Shown piece by piece: positions 8,407-16,020 of a stretch of DNA of 24,391 bases. Both the position numbers and the translations under genes were made by a program. The DNA is from BS750m-G4 sp964472195 (lineage in GTDB: Bacteria > Bacteroidota > Ignavibacteria > Tepidaquicellales > Tepidaquicellaceae), in assembly GCA_964472195.1 (NCBI GenBank), contig CAYYJH010000042.1, positions 1 to 24,391 on the forward strand, read 5' to 3'. Under the pieces are notes generated by a model. It was not told where the DNA came from. It was given only the letters and a program-made list of their open reading frames with translations, and did no database searches. Positions within the stretch are counted from its first letter, which is position 1. Every line of letters starts with the position of its first letter.

Positions 8407-9050
8407 ATATTTTACTTATAGATAGTTCGTCGAAGAATATTGAATTTGCATTAAGCGAGAATTCCAAAATATCAGTAAATAAAAAATTGGATAGTGAAAT
8501 TAATGCTGATTCGTTAATTTACAAGTTATTAACAGAATTCGATAATTCGAATAAGTCTATAGAGAATGTTGATGTCGTTAGTTTATCTAACGGACCAGGT
8601 TCTTTCACAGGATTAAGAATTGGTTCAGCGATTGCAAAGGGAATTTGTTTTGCAAATAAATGTAAGCTTGTTGAGATAAACTCTCTTGATATTGTTGCTA
8701 ATAAATACAAAGATGCTGCGGATGTTATAGCGGTAATTTTTTCAAATTCCCGGACTGAAGAATTCTATTATGCTGAGTATGCAATTGAAAATGGTAAATT
8801 ACTAAGAACATCAGAGTATAGTATAGGAAAGATAGACGATATGATTATTATAGATAAGATTATTTTAATTAATGAAAGTGACACTCTACCCCTTTTAAAA
8901 GACTTAGATGTAATAGATGTTTCAGGACTATCAAATATTCAATCTCAAATAGAGCTTACGATGGATTATATTAAGAGGGATGTATTTTCAGATTATAGAA
9001 CTTCAGAACCTTTTTATATGAAAGACTTTATTCCTCTTACAAAAAAGTGA
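8403..9050 (+). CDS. tsaB: tRNA threonylcarbamoyladenosine biosynthesis protein TsaB
   Basis: This ASKHA-fold scaffold protein of the t6A complex partners with TsaD and TsaE. Recognisable family segments are the opening NILLIDSS, VSLSNGPGSFTGLRIG and KGICFANK..LVEINSLD. The C-terminal half is short and divergent, as usual for TsaB. I prefer the TTG at 8403, because it puts the first beta strand at the N terminus as in other TsaB proteins. A GTG at 8385 would add six residues, and no ATG is available in frame. About 215 residues matches the family. tsaD and rimI are not adjacent. Confidence 0.88.
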   Translation: MNILLIDSSSKNIEFALSENSKISVNKKLDSEINADSLIYKLLTEFDNSNKSIENVDVVSLSNGPGSFTGLRIGSAIAKGICFANKCKLVEINSLDIVANKYKDAADVIAVIFSNSRTEEFYYAEYAIENGKLLRTSEYSIGKIDDMIIIDKIILINESDTLPLLKDLDVIDVSGLSNIQSQIELTMDYIKRDVFSDYRTSEPFYMKDFIPLTKK

Positions 9051-9114
9051 TTAATGTTAGGAATTTTGAAGCACAATTTTCAAACTTTAACTACTTAATA
9101 AAAAAAACAATAAT

Positions 9115-9957
9115 ATGGCTTGGTTCAAGAGGTCACAGGAAAAAATATTAACAGATATCCCTAAAAAGGATATTTCAGACGGAACATGGATTAAGTGTGA
9201 TGAGTGTGGAGAAATGATTCATCATTTGCAATGGGAATCAAATGATTATCTTTGTCAAAAGTGTGGTTTCCATTTTAGAATTGGGAGCCAGGAATATTTT
9301 AAACTCTTACTCGACGAAGATACATTCAAGGAAATGGATAAGAATATGCATTCAACTGATCCATTGAACTTTACGGATTCAAAACCTTACAAGAAAAGAA
9401 TCGAAGATATTGAAAAGAATACAAAATTAAATGATGCAATCAGAACGGGTACCGGGAAAATTAATTCTCTGGATGTTGTTATTTGCTGTATGGATTTTCA
9501 ATTTATAGGTGGTAGTATGGGCAGTGTTGTTGGCGAAAAAATTGCAAGAGCTATTGATAGATCTATTAAAACGAGATATCCTCTAATTATTATATCTTCA
9601 AGCGGCGGGGCAAGGATGATGGAAGGTGCCGTCTCACTTATGCAGCTTGCTAAAACGAGTTCGCGGATTGCGAAACTTGCTGAAGAGAAAATACCTTATA
9701 TATCAATTTTGACGAATCCAACTACAGGAGGAGCAAGTGCTTCTTATTCGATGTTAGGAGATATTAATATTGCAGAACCTAATGCATTAATTGGATTTGC
9801 CGGACCTCGTGTGATTAAACAAGCAACAGGTAAGGATCTCCCTAAGGGATTTCAACGGTCGGAATTTGTTCAAGAACATGGATTCGTAGATTTTATTGTA
9901 AATAGAAAAGATCTAAAAGACAAACTTACTCAACTATTGAAACTTTTAAGTAATTGA
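9115..9957 (+). CDS. accD: Acetyl-CoA carboxylase carboxyltransferase beta subunit
   Basis: This 280-residue protein joins AccA to transfer carboxyl from carboxybiotin to acetyl-CoA, the committed step of fatty acid synthesis. An N-terminal four-cysteine zinc ribbon is intact (Cys28, Cys31, Cys47, Cys50). The crotonase-type carboxyltransferase core carries GGSMGSVVGEKI, SSSGGARMMEGAVSLMQ and TNPTTGGASASY, all diagnostic. Length is normal. It is followed after 10 bases by panC, so fatty acid and CoA precursor synthesis appear to be co-transcribed. accA, accB and accC are not in the window. Confidence 0.96.
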   Translation: MAWFKRSQEKILTDIPKKDISDGTWIKCDECGEMIHHLQWESNDYLCQKCGFHFRIGSQEYFKLLLDEDTFKEMDKNMHSTDPLNFTDSKPYKKRIEDIEKNTKLNDAIRTGTGKINSLDVVICCMDFQFIGGSMGSVVGEKIARAIDRSIKTRYPLIIISSSGGARMMEGAVSLMQLAKTSSRIAKLAEEKIPYISILTNPTTGGASASYSMLGDINIAEPNALIGFAGPRVIKQATGKDLPKGFQRSEFVQEHGFVDFIVNRKDLKDKLTQLLKLLSN

Positions 9958-9967
9958 TTTTCTTATA

Positions 9968-10831
9968 ATGAAAGTAATTAAGGATATATCAGCATTACAG
10001 GAAATATCGGATTACCATAGAACTCTAAGGAAGAAAATTGGATTAGTCCCTACAATGGGATATTTACACGAAGGTCACGTATCACTCATCCTGAATGCAA
10101 GGGATGAATGTGATATTGTAGTTGTAAGTGTTTTTGTGAATCCGAAACAATTTATTCCCGGTGAGGATTTTAAGGAATATCCGAGGGATTTTTTAAGAGA
10201 CTATCATATTTGTAAAAAGTCTGGAGTTGATTACATTTTTAACCCGGATGAAAAGGAAATGTATAAAGAGAATTATTTTACGTATGTTAATGTTACAGAA
10301 CTATTGGATAAACTTGAAGGCAAATACAGACCTGGACATTTTACGGGTGTTGCCACGGTTGTTCTAAAGCTTATTAATATTGCAAAACCCCATTGTGTAT
10401 ATTTTGGTCAGAAAGACGCACAACAGGCGGTTATAATTGACAGAATGATTGAAGACCTTGATGTTGATACAGAAATGAGGGTATGTCAGACAATTCGTGA
10501 GGATAACGGTCTGGCGATAAGTTCGAGAAACATCTTTCTAAATGAAAACGAAAAAAAAGAAGCTGCAATATTAAACAAAGTACTTAATGAAGGTATGAAC
10601 ATGATTTTAGGAAATAGAATAGAGAGGGGTGATGAGCTAAGGAAACTTCTTGAGAAGAAAATTAAATCAGAATCTCCAAATTCTAGTTTACAGTATATAT
10701 CTATCACAGACGATAAATTGTTAGATGAAATTGAGAATCTTAATGAATATAAGGGTGAAATAATAATATCCCTGGCTGCTTTTTATGGAGAGACAAGATT
10801 AATTGATAATGTAAGTTTTACAAAAATGTAA
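9968..10831 (+). CDS. panC: Pantothenate synthetase
   Basis: This 287-residue enzyme condenses pantoate with beta-alanine using ATP through a pantoyl-adenylate. The nucleotide-binding PTMGYLHEGH (28-37, with His34 and His37) is followed by VSVFVNPKQF, the pantoate/ATP segment GHFTGVATVVLKL, FGQKDAQQ and the KMSKS-like AISSRN. Length and order match PanC. It directly precedes panD, which makes its substrate beta-alanine, while panB lies about 12.6 kb away at the right end of the window. Confidence 0.97.
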   Translation: MKVIKDISALQEISDYHRTLRKKIGLVPTMGYLHEGHVSLILNARDECDIVVVSVFVNPKQFIPGEDFKEYPRDFLRDYHICKKSGVDYIFNPDEKEMYKENYFTYVNVTELLDKLEGKYRPGHFTGVATVVLKLINIAKPHCVYFGQKDAQQAVIIDRMIEDLDVDTEMRVCQTIREDNGLAISSRNIFLNENEKKEAAILNKVLNEGMNMILGNRIERGDELRKLLEKKIKSESPNSSLQYISITDDKLLDEIENLNEYKGEIIISLAAFYGETRLIDNVSFTKM

Positions 10832-10858
10832 TTAATAATTTTATAAGGAATAATTTCA

Positions 10859-11239
10859 ATGATAAGAACGATGTGTAAATCAAAAATACAAAGAGCGACG
10901 ATTACACAGGCAGAGTTATATTATGAAGGTAGTCTTACGCTCGATGTTGATTTGATGAATGCTGCTGATATGAAGTCGTATGAAAAAGTTCAGGTTGTGA
11001 ATGTTAATAATGGTAGAAGATTTGAAACCTATCTCATACCCGGTGAAAGTGGTTCGGGAGTTGTTTGTTTAAACGGTCCTGCTGCAAGACTGGGCATTGT
11101 TAACGATGAGATAATTATAATTTCGTATGCAGAATTCGAAGAGAAAGAATTGGAAGGATACAAACCAATAATTGTTTCTCTCGATAAGAAAAACAAAATA
11201 GTTGATACGAACAGGATAACTGAACCAATCTATGTTTAA
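10859..11239 (+). CDS. panD: Aspartate 1-decarboxylase (pyruvoyl enzyme precursor)
   Basis: This 126-residue proenzyme makes beta-alanine from aspartate. The self-cleavage site Gly24-Ser25 (YEGSLTLD) would create the pyruvoyl group on Ser25. Lys9, the NNGRRFETY segment and LNGPAARLG of the active site are present. It has one of the few clear ribosome-binding sites in the window, AAGGAA at 10845-10850, 8 bases before the ATG. It is the last gene of the accD-panC-panD stretch and is followed by an intrinsic terminator. Confidence 0.97.
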   Translation: MIRTMCKSKIQRATITQAELYYEGSLTLDVDLMNAADMKSYEKVQVVNVNNGRRFETYLIPGESGSGVVCLNGPAARLGIVNDEIIIISYAEFEEKELEGYKPIIVSLDKKNKIVDTNRITEPIYV

Positions 11240-11267
11240 TTTGTGGAATTTGAATACTATACATATG

Positions 11268-11294
11268 TCCCGCAAACTTGGCGGGATTTTTTTT
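11268..11294 (+). terminator. Rho-independent terminator after panD
   Basis: TCCCGC (11268-11273) and GCGGGA (11281-11286) form a perfect 6-bp GC-rich stem around a 7-base loop, followed at once by eight T residues (11287-11294). It lies 28 bases after the panD stop and ends the plus-strand unit. It is the clearest terminator in the window. Confidence 0.93.
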
Positions 11295-11354
11295 GTGAGA
11301 TTAAAATTTCATTAAATTATACTTATTCTGAAATTACCCAACGATAGAGATTCT

Positions 11355-12098
11355 ATGAGACTTGCAACTTTAATACTTGCTGCTGGTAAAGGGAAAAGGA
11401 TGAAGAATCCGAATAAATCGAAAGTTATGCATGAACTTTCTGGTAAACCGCTCATTGAGTACGTTGTTGAACTTGCATTGAAGATTGAATCGGATATAGT
11501 AGTGATTATAGTCGGACATCAAAAACAAAGTGTTATTGATTTCATCAGCAAGAGATTTGCGAGTAAACTTGATAATATTAGATTTGCCCACCAAGATGAG
11601 CAATTAGGTACCGGTCATGCTATAATGCATACATCTGATGAACTTAAGAATTTTGACGGTGATGTTTTAATCTTATCAGGTGATGTTCCACTCTTGAGAT
11701 ATGAAACTCTTGAAAAGTTTATCTCTTTTCATTTCGATAATCAATGTAAGGCAAGTTTGCTTTCAGCTTTTTTCGATGACCCGTGTGGGTATGGGAGGAT
11801 TATCAGGGATGTTAACGGAAAATTCATCGGAATAAAAGAGGAGAAAGATGCCAATTCAAAAGAGAAAAAAATTAAGGAGATTAATTCCGGTATTTACCTG
11901 GTGGAAAGTAAAGATCTTTTTAATGCACTAAAAACTTTGAAGACGGATAATGCTCAGGGGGAGTATTATTTAACGGATATTTTCGATTTCTTTAAGAATA
12001 ATAATTGTAACATTGGAGCATTACCAGTCAATCACAATTTTGAGATTGAAGGTATAAATACCATTGAACAACTTCAAGAAATGGAGAAGAAAATATAA
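11355..12098 (+). CDS. GlmU-type uridylyltransferase, single domain (no acetyltransferase)
   Basis: This 247-residue nucleotidyltransferase matches the N-terminal half of GlmU, which makes UDP-GlcNAc from GlcNAc-1-phosphate and UTP. Diagnostic elements are LAAGKGKRM (8-16), KVMH (23-26), QLGTGHA (83-89), SGDVPLL with metal-ligand Asp110, GYGRI (145-149), EEKDA, EINSGIY (175-181), GEYYLTDIF and EGINT. The left-handed beta-helix acetyltransferase half of ordinary ~450-residue GlmU is absent, with a clean stop and no downstream remnant. GlcN-1-phosphate acetylation must therefore be done elsewhere. A GlmM-type mutase follows 43 bases later, supporting a role in amino-sugar nucleotide synthesis. 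Another NTP-sugar specificity remains possible. Confidence 0.8.
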   Translation: MRLATLILAAGKGKRMKNPNKSKVMHELSGKPLIEYVVELALKIESDIVVIIVGHQKQSVIDFISKRFASKLDNIRFAHQDEQLGTGHAIMHTSDELKNFDGDVLILSGDVPLLRYETLEKFISFHFDNQCKASLLSAFFDDPCGYGRIIRDVNGKFIGIKEEKDANSKEKKIKEINSGIYLVESKDLFNALKTLKTDNAQGEYYLTDIFDFFKNNNCNIGALPVNHNFEIEGINTIEQLQEMEKKI

Positions 12099-12141
12099 GA
12101 CTTCTAATACGTAAAAGTTTTTCCTTTAATTGAAATTATTT

Positions 12142-13509
12142 ATGTCAGATATAATAGCGTCAGTATCCGGTGTAAGGGGTATAGTAGGTGATAATTTAAC
12201 ACCTCAAAACATATCAAAATTTACTTCCGCTTTTGCCGTATACTGTCGGGAAAGTTATAAATCAAAGAAAATAGTTGTTGGAAGTGATGGGAGACTTCAT
12301 GGGGATATAATTTCAAATATGGTTGTTAATTGTCTTTTATTATCAGGATTTGAAGTTATTAATATAGGAATAACTCCAACGCCTACAGTACAAATAGCTA
12401 CAGAGGATTTAAAAGCTGCTGGTGGGATATCGGTTACAGCTTCTCATAATCCTCAGAAATGGAACGGTTTAAAATTTCTAAATCCTGACGGGACATTCCT
12501 TGACGAAATCCAGATCAAGGATTTACTTTCGATTGTGGAGAAAGAAAAATTTAATTATGTAGATGTGGAAAAAATTCGAAATGTTATTTATGATAAGTCG
12601 TGGTTAGAAAAACATATTACAAAAGTATTACACTCAGGCTTGGTAAATTCTAAGAAGATAAGAAAGAGGAATTTTAAGGTGGTAGTTGACGCTGTTAATT
12701 CTTCTGGTTCAGTAATTGTCCCATTACTTTTAAAGAAATTGGGTTGTGAAGTAATAGAACTTTACTGTGACGGTTCCGGTAAGTTTCCACATAAGCCGGA
12801 ACCACTTCCTGAGAATTTAAAGCAGCTTTCAAAAGCTGTAAAAGCAAATAAAGCTGATCTTGGTATTTCTATCGATCCTGATACTGACAGATTAGTTTTA
12901 ATTACAGAAGAGGGGAAACCTTTCGGAGAAGAGTACACGATAACAACAGTTGTTAAAAATATATTAAAAAATTCTGATTCAAGAAGAAAAAATGTGACTG
13001 TAAATCTTTCTACAACAAGAGCAGTTGATGATGTTTCAGGACTATTTGGCGGTAGAGTTTATAGAAGCCCGGTCGGTGAAATTAATGTAGTCAAGGAAAT
13101 GAAAAAAAATAAATCTCTTGTTGGCGGAGAAGGAAGTGGAGGTGTAATAATTCCTGATATTCATTTTGGAAGAGATGCTCTTGTTGGTATTGCTATTGTA
13201 CTTCAGGAATTTTCTGATTGCGATTGTAAAGTTAGTGATTACAAGAATGAGCTCCCAAAATATTTTATTACAAAAACGAAAATTCAATATTCAGGACAGC
13301 CAGAAACGTTTTTGACTAAGATAATAAAAAAATACATGGGGAAAGAATGTAAAATAAATACCTCCGATGGAGTTAAACTGGATTTTAAAGAACACTGGAT
13401 ACATCTCAGGAAATCAAACACTGAACCAATTATCAGGATTATAACAGAAGCGAAATCTGAAAAACTGGCTAAGGATATTCAGAAAGTATTTTTAAATGAG
13501 ATTCAGTGA
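12142..13509 (+). CDS. glmM: Phosphoglucosamine mutase / phosphohexomutase (GlmM-like)
   Basis: This alpha-D-phosphohexomutase has about 455 residues from ATG 12142. A TTG four codons upstream at 12130 is a less likely start. The opening SVSGVRGIVGDNLTP, phosphoserine loop TASHNP (phospho-Ser101), metal loop DPDTDR (Asp245, Asp247, Asp249), sugar loop GEGSGG (329-334) and C-terminal phosphate loop SNTEP are all present. The GEGSGG sugar loop resembles archaeal-type and some FCB mutases more than the GE.SGH of E. coli GlmM, so activity on glucose- or mannose-phosphate is possible. The preceding GlmU-type gene favours glucosamine-6-phosphate to glucosamine-1-phosphate for UDP-GlcNAc synthesis. 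Confidence 0.82.
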   Translation: MSDIIASVSGVRGIVGDNLTPQNISKFTSAFAVYCRESYKSKKIVVGSDGRLHGDIISNMVVNCLLLSGFEVINIGITPTPTVQIATEDLKAAGGISVTASHNPQKWNGLKFLNPDGTFLDEIQIKDLLSIVEKEKFNYVDVEKIRNVIYDKSWLEKHITKVLHSGLVNSKKIRKRNFKVVVDAVNSSGSVIVPLLLKKLGCEVIELYCDGSGKFPHKPEPLPENLKQLSKAVKANKADLGISIDPDTDRLVLITEEGKPFGEEYTITTVVKNILKNSDSRRKNVTVNLSTTRAVDDVSGLFGGRVYRSPVGEINVVKEMKKNKSLVGGEGSGGVIIPDIHFGRDALVGIAIVLQEFSDCDCKVSDYKNELPKYFITKTKIQYSGQPETFLTKIIKKYMGKECKINTSDGVKLDFKEHWIHLRKSNTEPIIRIITEAKSEKLAKDIQKVFLNEIQ

Positions 13510-13590
13510 GTTTATCAATAAAATTTACGTAAAATAACCAATTCAATTTTACATACTTTAATATACTTGAATGAGACGCTTAATTAATTT

Positions 13591-13613
13591 AATTTTATTT
13601 TAAAATTTTGGAG
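13591..13613 (+). promoter_or_regulatory. A/T hairpin and Shine-Dalgarno site before the ABC ATPase
   Basis: AATTTTA / TAAAATT is a 7-bp stem with a 3-base loop (13591-13607). It is followed within 3 bases by the ribosome-binding sequence GGAG at 13610-13613, 8 bases before the ATG at 13622. The Shine-Dalgarno site supports the chosen start; the weak A/T stem may be incidental. Confidence 0.45.
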
Positions 13614-13621
13614 ATAGTTTA

Positions 13622-14623
13622 ATGGCAAAACTTTTAAATGTAAAAAACCTGAAGACATATTTCTATACAGACGATGGTGTTGCTACAGCAGTTGATGACG
13701 TTAGCTATGATGTTGACAAAGGAGATACTTTAGGTCTCGTTGGTGAATCCGGGTGTGGGAAAAGCGTATCAGCTTTATCAATAATGAGATTGATACCCGA
13801 CCCACCTGGAAAAATTGTTGGGGGTGAAATATTATTCAAAGGAAAAGATTTACTCAAAATTTCAGAAAAGGAAATGCGAAATATAAGAGGGAATGATATA
13901 GGAATGATCTTTCAAGAACCTATGACGTCGTTAAACCCGGTTTTTACATGCGGAAATCAGATTGAAGAGGTTTTAATATTACATCAAAAACTAACGAAAG
14001 CTGAGGCTAAGGAAAAAGCGATAGAATCGCTTAATCTTGTAGGCATTCCAGCACCTGAACAGCGATACAATGAATATCCACATCAATTATCCGGGGGAAT
14101 GAGGCAGAGGGTAATGATTTCGATGGCTCTTGCTTGCAATCCCGAAATACTAATAGCAGATGAACCTACAACTGCATTAGACGTGACTGTTCAAGCACAG
14201 ATTCTTGAACTTATAAACAAATTACAGCATGAACTTGGTATGGGCGTTATTATTATTACTCACGATCTTGGTGTGATTGCGGAAGTGTCAAAAAGAGTGG
14301 CGGTTATGTATGCTTCAAAAATAGTTGAGTATGGAGATGTAAACGATATTTTTGGAAATCCAAAACATCCGTATACGATCGGACTTCTCAGCTCCATTCC
14401 AAATATTAATAAACGCAAAAGCAGGTTGTCAACTATCGATGGCAGTGTACCATTTCCTACTAATTTTCCTGCGGGATGTCATTTCTGTACGAGATGTACT
14501 TTCGCTGATGAAAAATGCTGGAACGAAGAACCAACAGTGGTTAATTTCTCTTCTAATCATACAGCAGCTTGCTGGAAATTAAATGAAGTTGAAGCAAAGC
14601 AAAAATTAATTACCTCTACTTGA
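13622..14623 (+). CDS. Oligopeptide/dipeptide-type ABC transporter ATPase (DppD/OppD family)
   Basis: This 333-residue ABC ATPase has Walker A GESGCGKS (41-48), Q-loop Gln98 in IFQEPMTSLNP, signature LSGGM (156-160), Walker B ILIADEP (Asp180, Glu181) and switch His214 in THDLG. The C-terminal ~70 residues form the oligopeptide-transporter tail. It has a cysteine cluster (Cys286, Cys289, Cys292, Cys299, plus Cys317) like the iron-sulfur site reported for DppD proteins. It should energise import of peptides or nickel-like substrates with a DppF partner, two permeases and a binding protein. None of these is in the window, so it is an orphan ATPase here. A good Shine-Dalgarno site supports the start. 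Confidence 0.9.
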   Translation: MAKLLNVKNLKTYFYTDDGVATAVDDVSYDVDKGDTLGLVGESGCGKSVSALSIMRLIPDPPGKIVGGEILFKGKDLLKISEKEMRNIRGNDIGMIFQEPMTSLNPVFTCGNQIEEVLILHQKLTKAEAKEKAIESLNLVGIPAPEQRYNEYPHQLSGGMRQRVMISMALACNPEILIADEPTTALDVTVQAQILELINKLQHELGMGVIIITHDLGVIAEVSKRVAVMYASKIVEYGDVNDIFGNPKHPYTIGLLSSIPNINKRKSRLSTIDGSVPFPTNFPAGCHFCTRCTFADEKCWNEEPTVVNFSSNHTAACWKLNEVEAKQKLITST

Positions 14624-14639
14624 TTGATATATATAATTC

Positions 14640-14667
14640 AATAAATTATTTACTGAAATAATTTATT
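14640..14667 (+). promoter_or_regulatory. Perfect 12-bp hairpin immediately before hutI
   Basis: AATAAATTATTT (14640-14651) and AAATAATTTATT (14656-14667) are exact reverse complements around the 4-base loop ACTG. The right arm ends 5 bases before the hutI TTG start, so in mRNA the whole initiation region upstream of the start would be in a helix. The stem is made only of A-U pairs, and there is no T-run, so it is not a standard terminator. A role in hutI translation or as a protein-binding dyad is inferred. Confidence 0.45.
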
Positions 14668-14672
14668 CACAA

Positions 14673-15932
14673 TTGGCTTATTTAATAAAAGATGTTTCAC
14701 AATTAATTACATGCCGTAATAATTTTAATCATCCAAAATTCGGAAAAGAGCAATCTGACATTGGTTTGATTAAAAACGGTAATGTTTTTATTGATAAAAG
14801 GAAAATTAAGTTTGTTGGTAATTCTGTTGCGTTAAAGAAATTTTTAAAGAACTACGGGAATAAAAACTTTAAAATTATCGATGGCAAAAATAAGACTGTA
14901 ATGCCGGGTTTCGTTGATTCACACACTCACTTTGTGTTTTCAGGATCGCGAGCCGTTGAGTATGAAATGAGAATAAAGGGAAATACTTATGAAGAGATAG
15001 CAAAAGCGGGGGGTGGGATTTTATCAACAGTTAATTCAGTCAGGAAAACGAGCAAGAAAGCACTTCTAAATATATCAGAGTCCAGATTATCAAATTTTGT
15101 AAAGAACGGTACCACAACGATTGAAGGAAAATCAGGATATGGACTTGATACGAAGAATGAAATTAAAATGCTAAAGGTTCTTAATGATCTTAATTATAAA
15201 AATAAGTTTGGATTGGATATACTTCCAACCTTTTTAGGAGCTCACTCCATTCCGCGAGAGATGAATAAAAGAGATTATTTAGAACTCGTTTGTTATGAGA
15301 TGGTTCCGTTGATAGCAAAAAAAGGGCTTGCTAAGTTTATAGATGTATTTTGCGAAAGAGGCTATTTCAATGCGAAAGAGTCTCAGCAAGTGCTTTCTAT
15401 AGGAGCTAAGTTCGGCTTAATTCCTAAAATGCATACCGACCAGTTTAATTCAATCGGAGGTATAAACACTGCGATAAATGTTAGTGCAGTTTCCGTAGAT
15501 CATCTTGAAGAAATCGAATTTACTGATATAAAGAGACTGCAAGGAAAGAACATAATTGCAACTTTACTGCCCGGTGTATCTTATTTTCTGGACATTACTT
15601 ACCAGCCTGCAAGAACGTTAATAGAGAATAATATTCCTGTTGCGATTGCTACCGATTTTAATCCCGGAAGCTGTATGACAGAGAACATGCAGATGATAAT
15701 GTCTTTGGCTTCAATAAAGTTAAAGATGTCTGCAGAAGAAATAATAAATGCTGTTACTATTAATGCTGCTCATGCATTATTTTTACAGGATAAACTTGGG
15801 AGTTTAGAATCCGGTAAACAAGCTGATTTACTGATTTTTGATTTTGAGTCATATCAAGATCTTCTTTATCATTTTTGTGTTAACCAAATCCAGACTGTAA
15901 TCAAAAAAGGAAAGATAGTTTACAATTCGTAA
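14673..15932 (+). CDS. hutI: Imidazolonepropionase
   Basis: This 419-residue amidohydrolase performs the third step of histidine breakdown, opening 4-imidazolone-5-propionate to N-formimino-L-glutamate. Metal ligands are visible: His84 and His86 in VDSHTHFV, His254 in KMHTDQF, and Asp328 in ATDFNPGS. His277 (VDHLEE) and the substrate segment EGKSGYGLDT fit HutI specifically. The TTG start is chosen because an in-frame stop lies 39 bases upstream with no ATG between them, and the N terminus begins where HutI proteins normally begin. hutH, hutU and hutG are not in the window. A perfect hairpin abuts the start. Confidence 0.93.
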   Translation: MAYLIKDVSQLITCRNNFNHPKFGKEQSDIGLIKNGNVFIDKRKIKFVGNSVALKKFLKNYGNKNFKIIDGKNKTVMPGFVDSHTHFVFSGSRAVEYEMRIKGNTYEEIAKAGGGILSTVNSVRKTSKKALLNISESRLSNFVKNGTTTIEGKSGYGLDTKNEIKMLKVLNDLNYKNKFGLDILPTFLGAHSIPREMNKRDYLELVCYEMVPLIAKKGLAKFIDVFCERGYFNAKESQQVLSIGAKFGLIPKMHTDQFNSIGGINTAINVSAVSVDHLEEIEFTDIKRLQGKNIIATLLPGVSYFLDITYQPARTLIENNIPVAIATDFNPGSCMTENMQMIMSLASIKLKMSAEEIINAVTINAAHALFLQDKLGSLESGKQADLLIFDFESYQDLLYHFCVNQIQTVIKKGKIVYNS

Positions 15933-15949
15933 AAGGAGTAGATGGTATC

Positions 15950-16009
15950 GTGAAATTATTAAAAGTTTTCTTATATCCAACCGATAATAATATTACTGGT
16001 AAAATTTAA
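15950..16009 (+). CDS. Possible small ORF after a strong Shine-Dalgarno-like site
   Basis: AAAAGGAG at 15931-15938 is among the best ribosome-binding sequences in the window, yet it overlaps the hutI stop and does not precede a normal gene. A GTG 11 bases downstream opens a 19-codon frame (MKLLKVFLYP...) ending at 16009, just before the PIG-L gene. An ATG at 15942 is only 3 bases from the site and gives the tripeptide MVS. No homology is recognised; chance or a remnant are equally possible. Confidence 0.15.
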   Translation: MKLLKVFLYPTDNNITGKI

Positions 16010-16020
16010 GAATATTTAGA

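Noticed and set aside
9051..9114. TTTGAA...TTCAAA dyad before accD
   Set aside because: The arms are only 6 bp and A/T-rich, and no promoter box aligns with them.
13524..13533. TTTACGTAAA palindrome after the glmM-like gene as an operator or terminator
   Set aside because: It is a 10-base A/T-rich palindrome without loop, T-run or a second copy nearby, so chance is sufficient.
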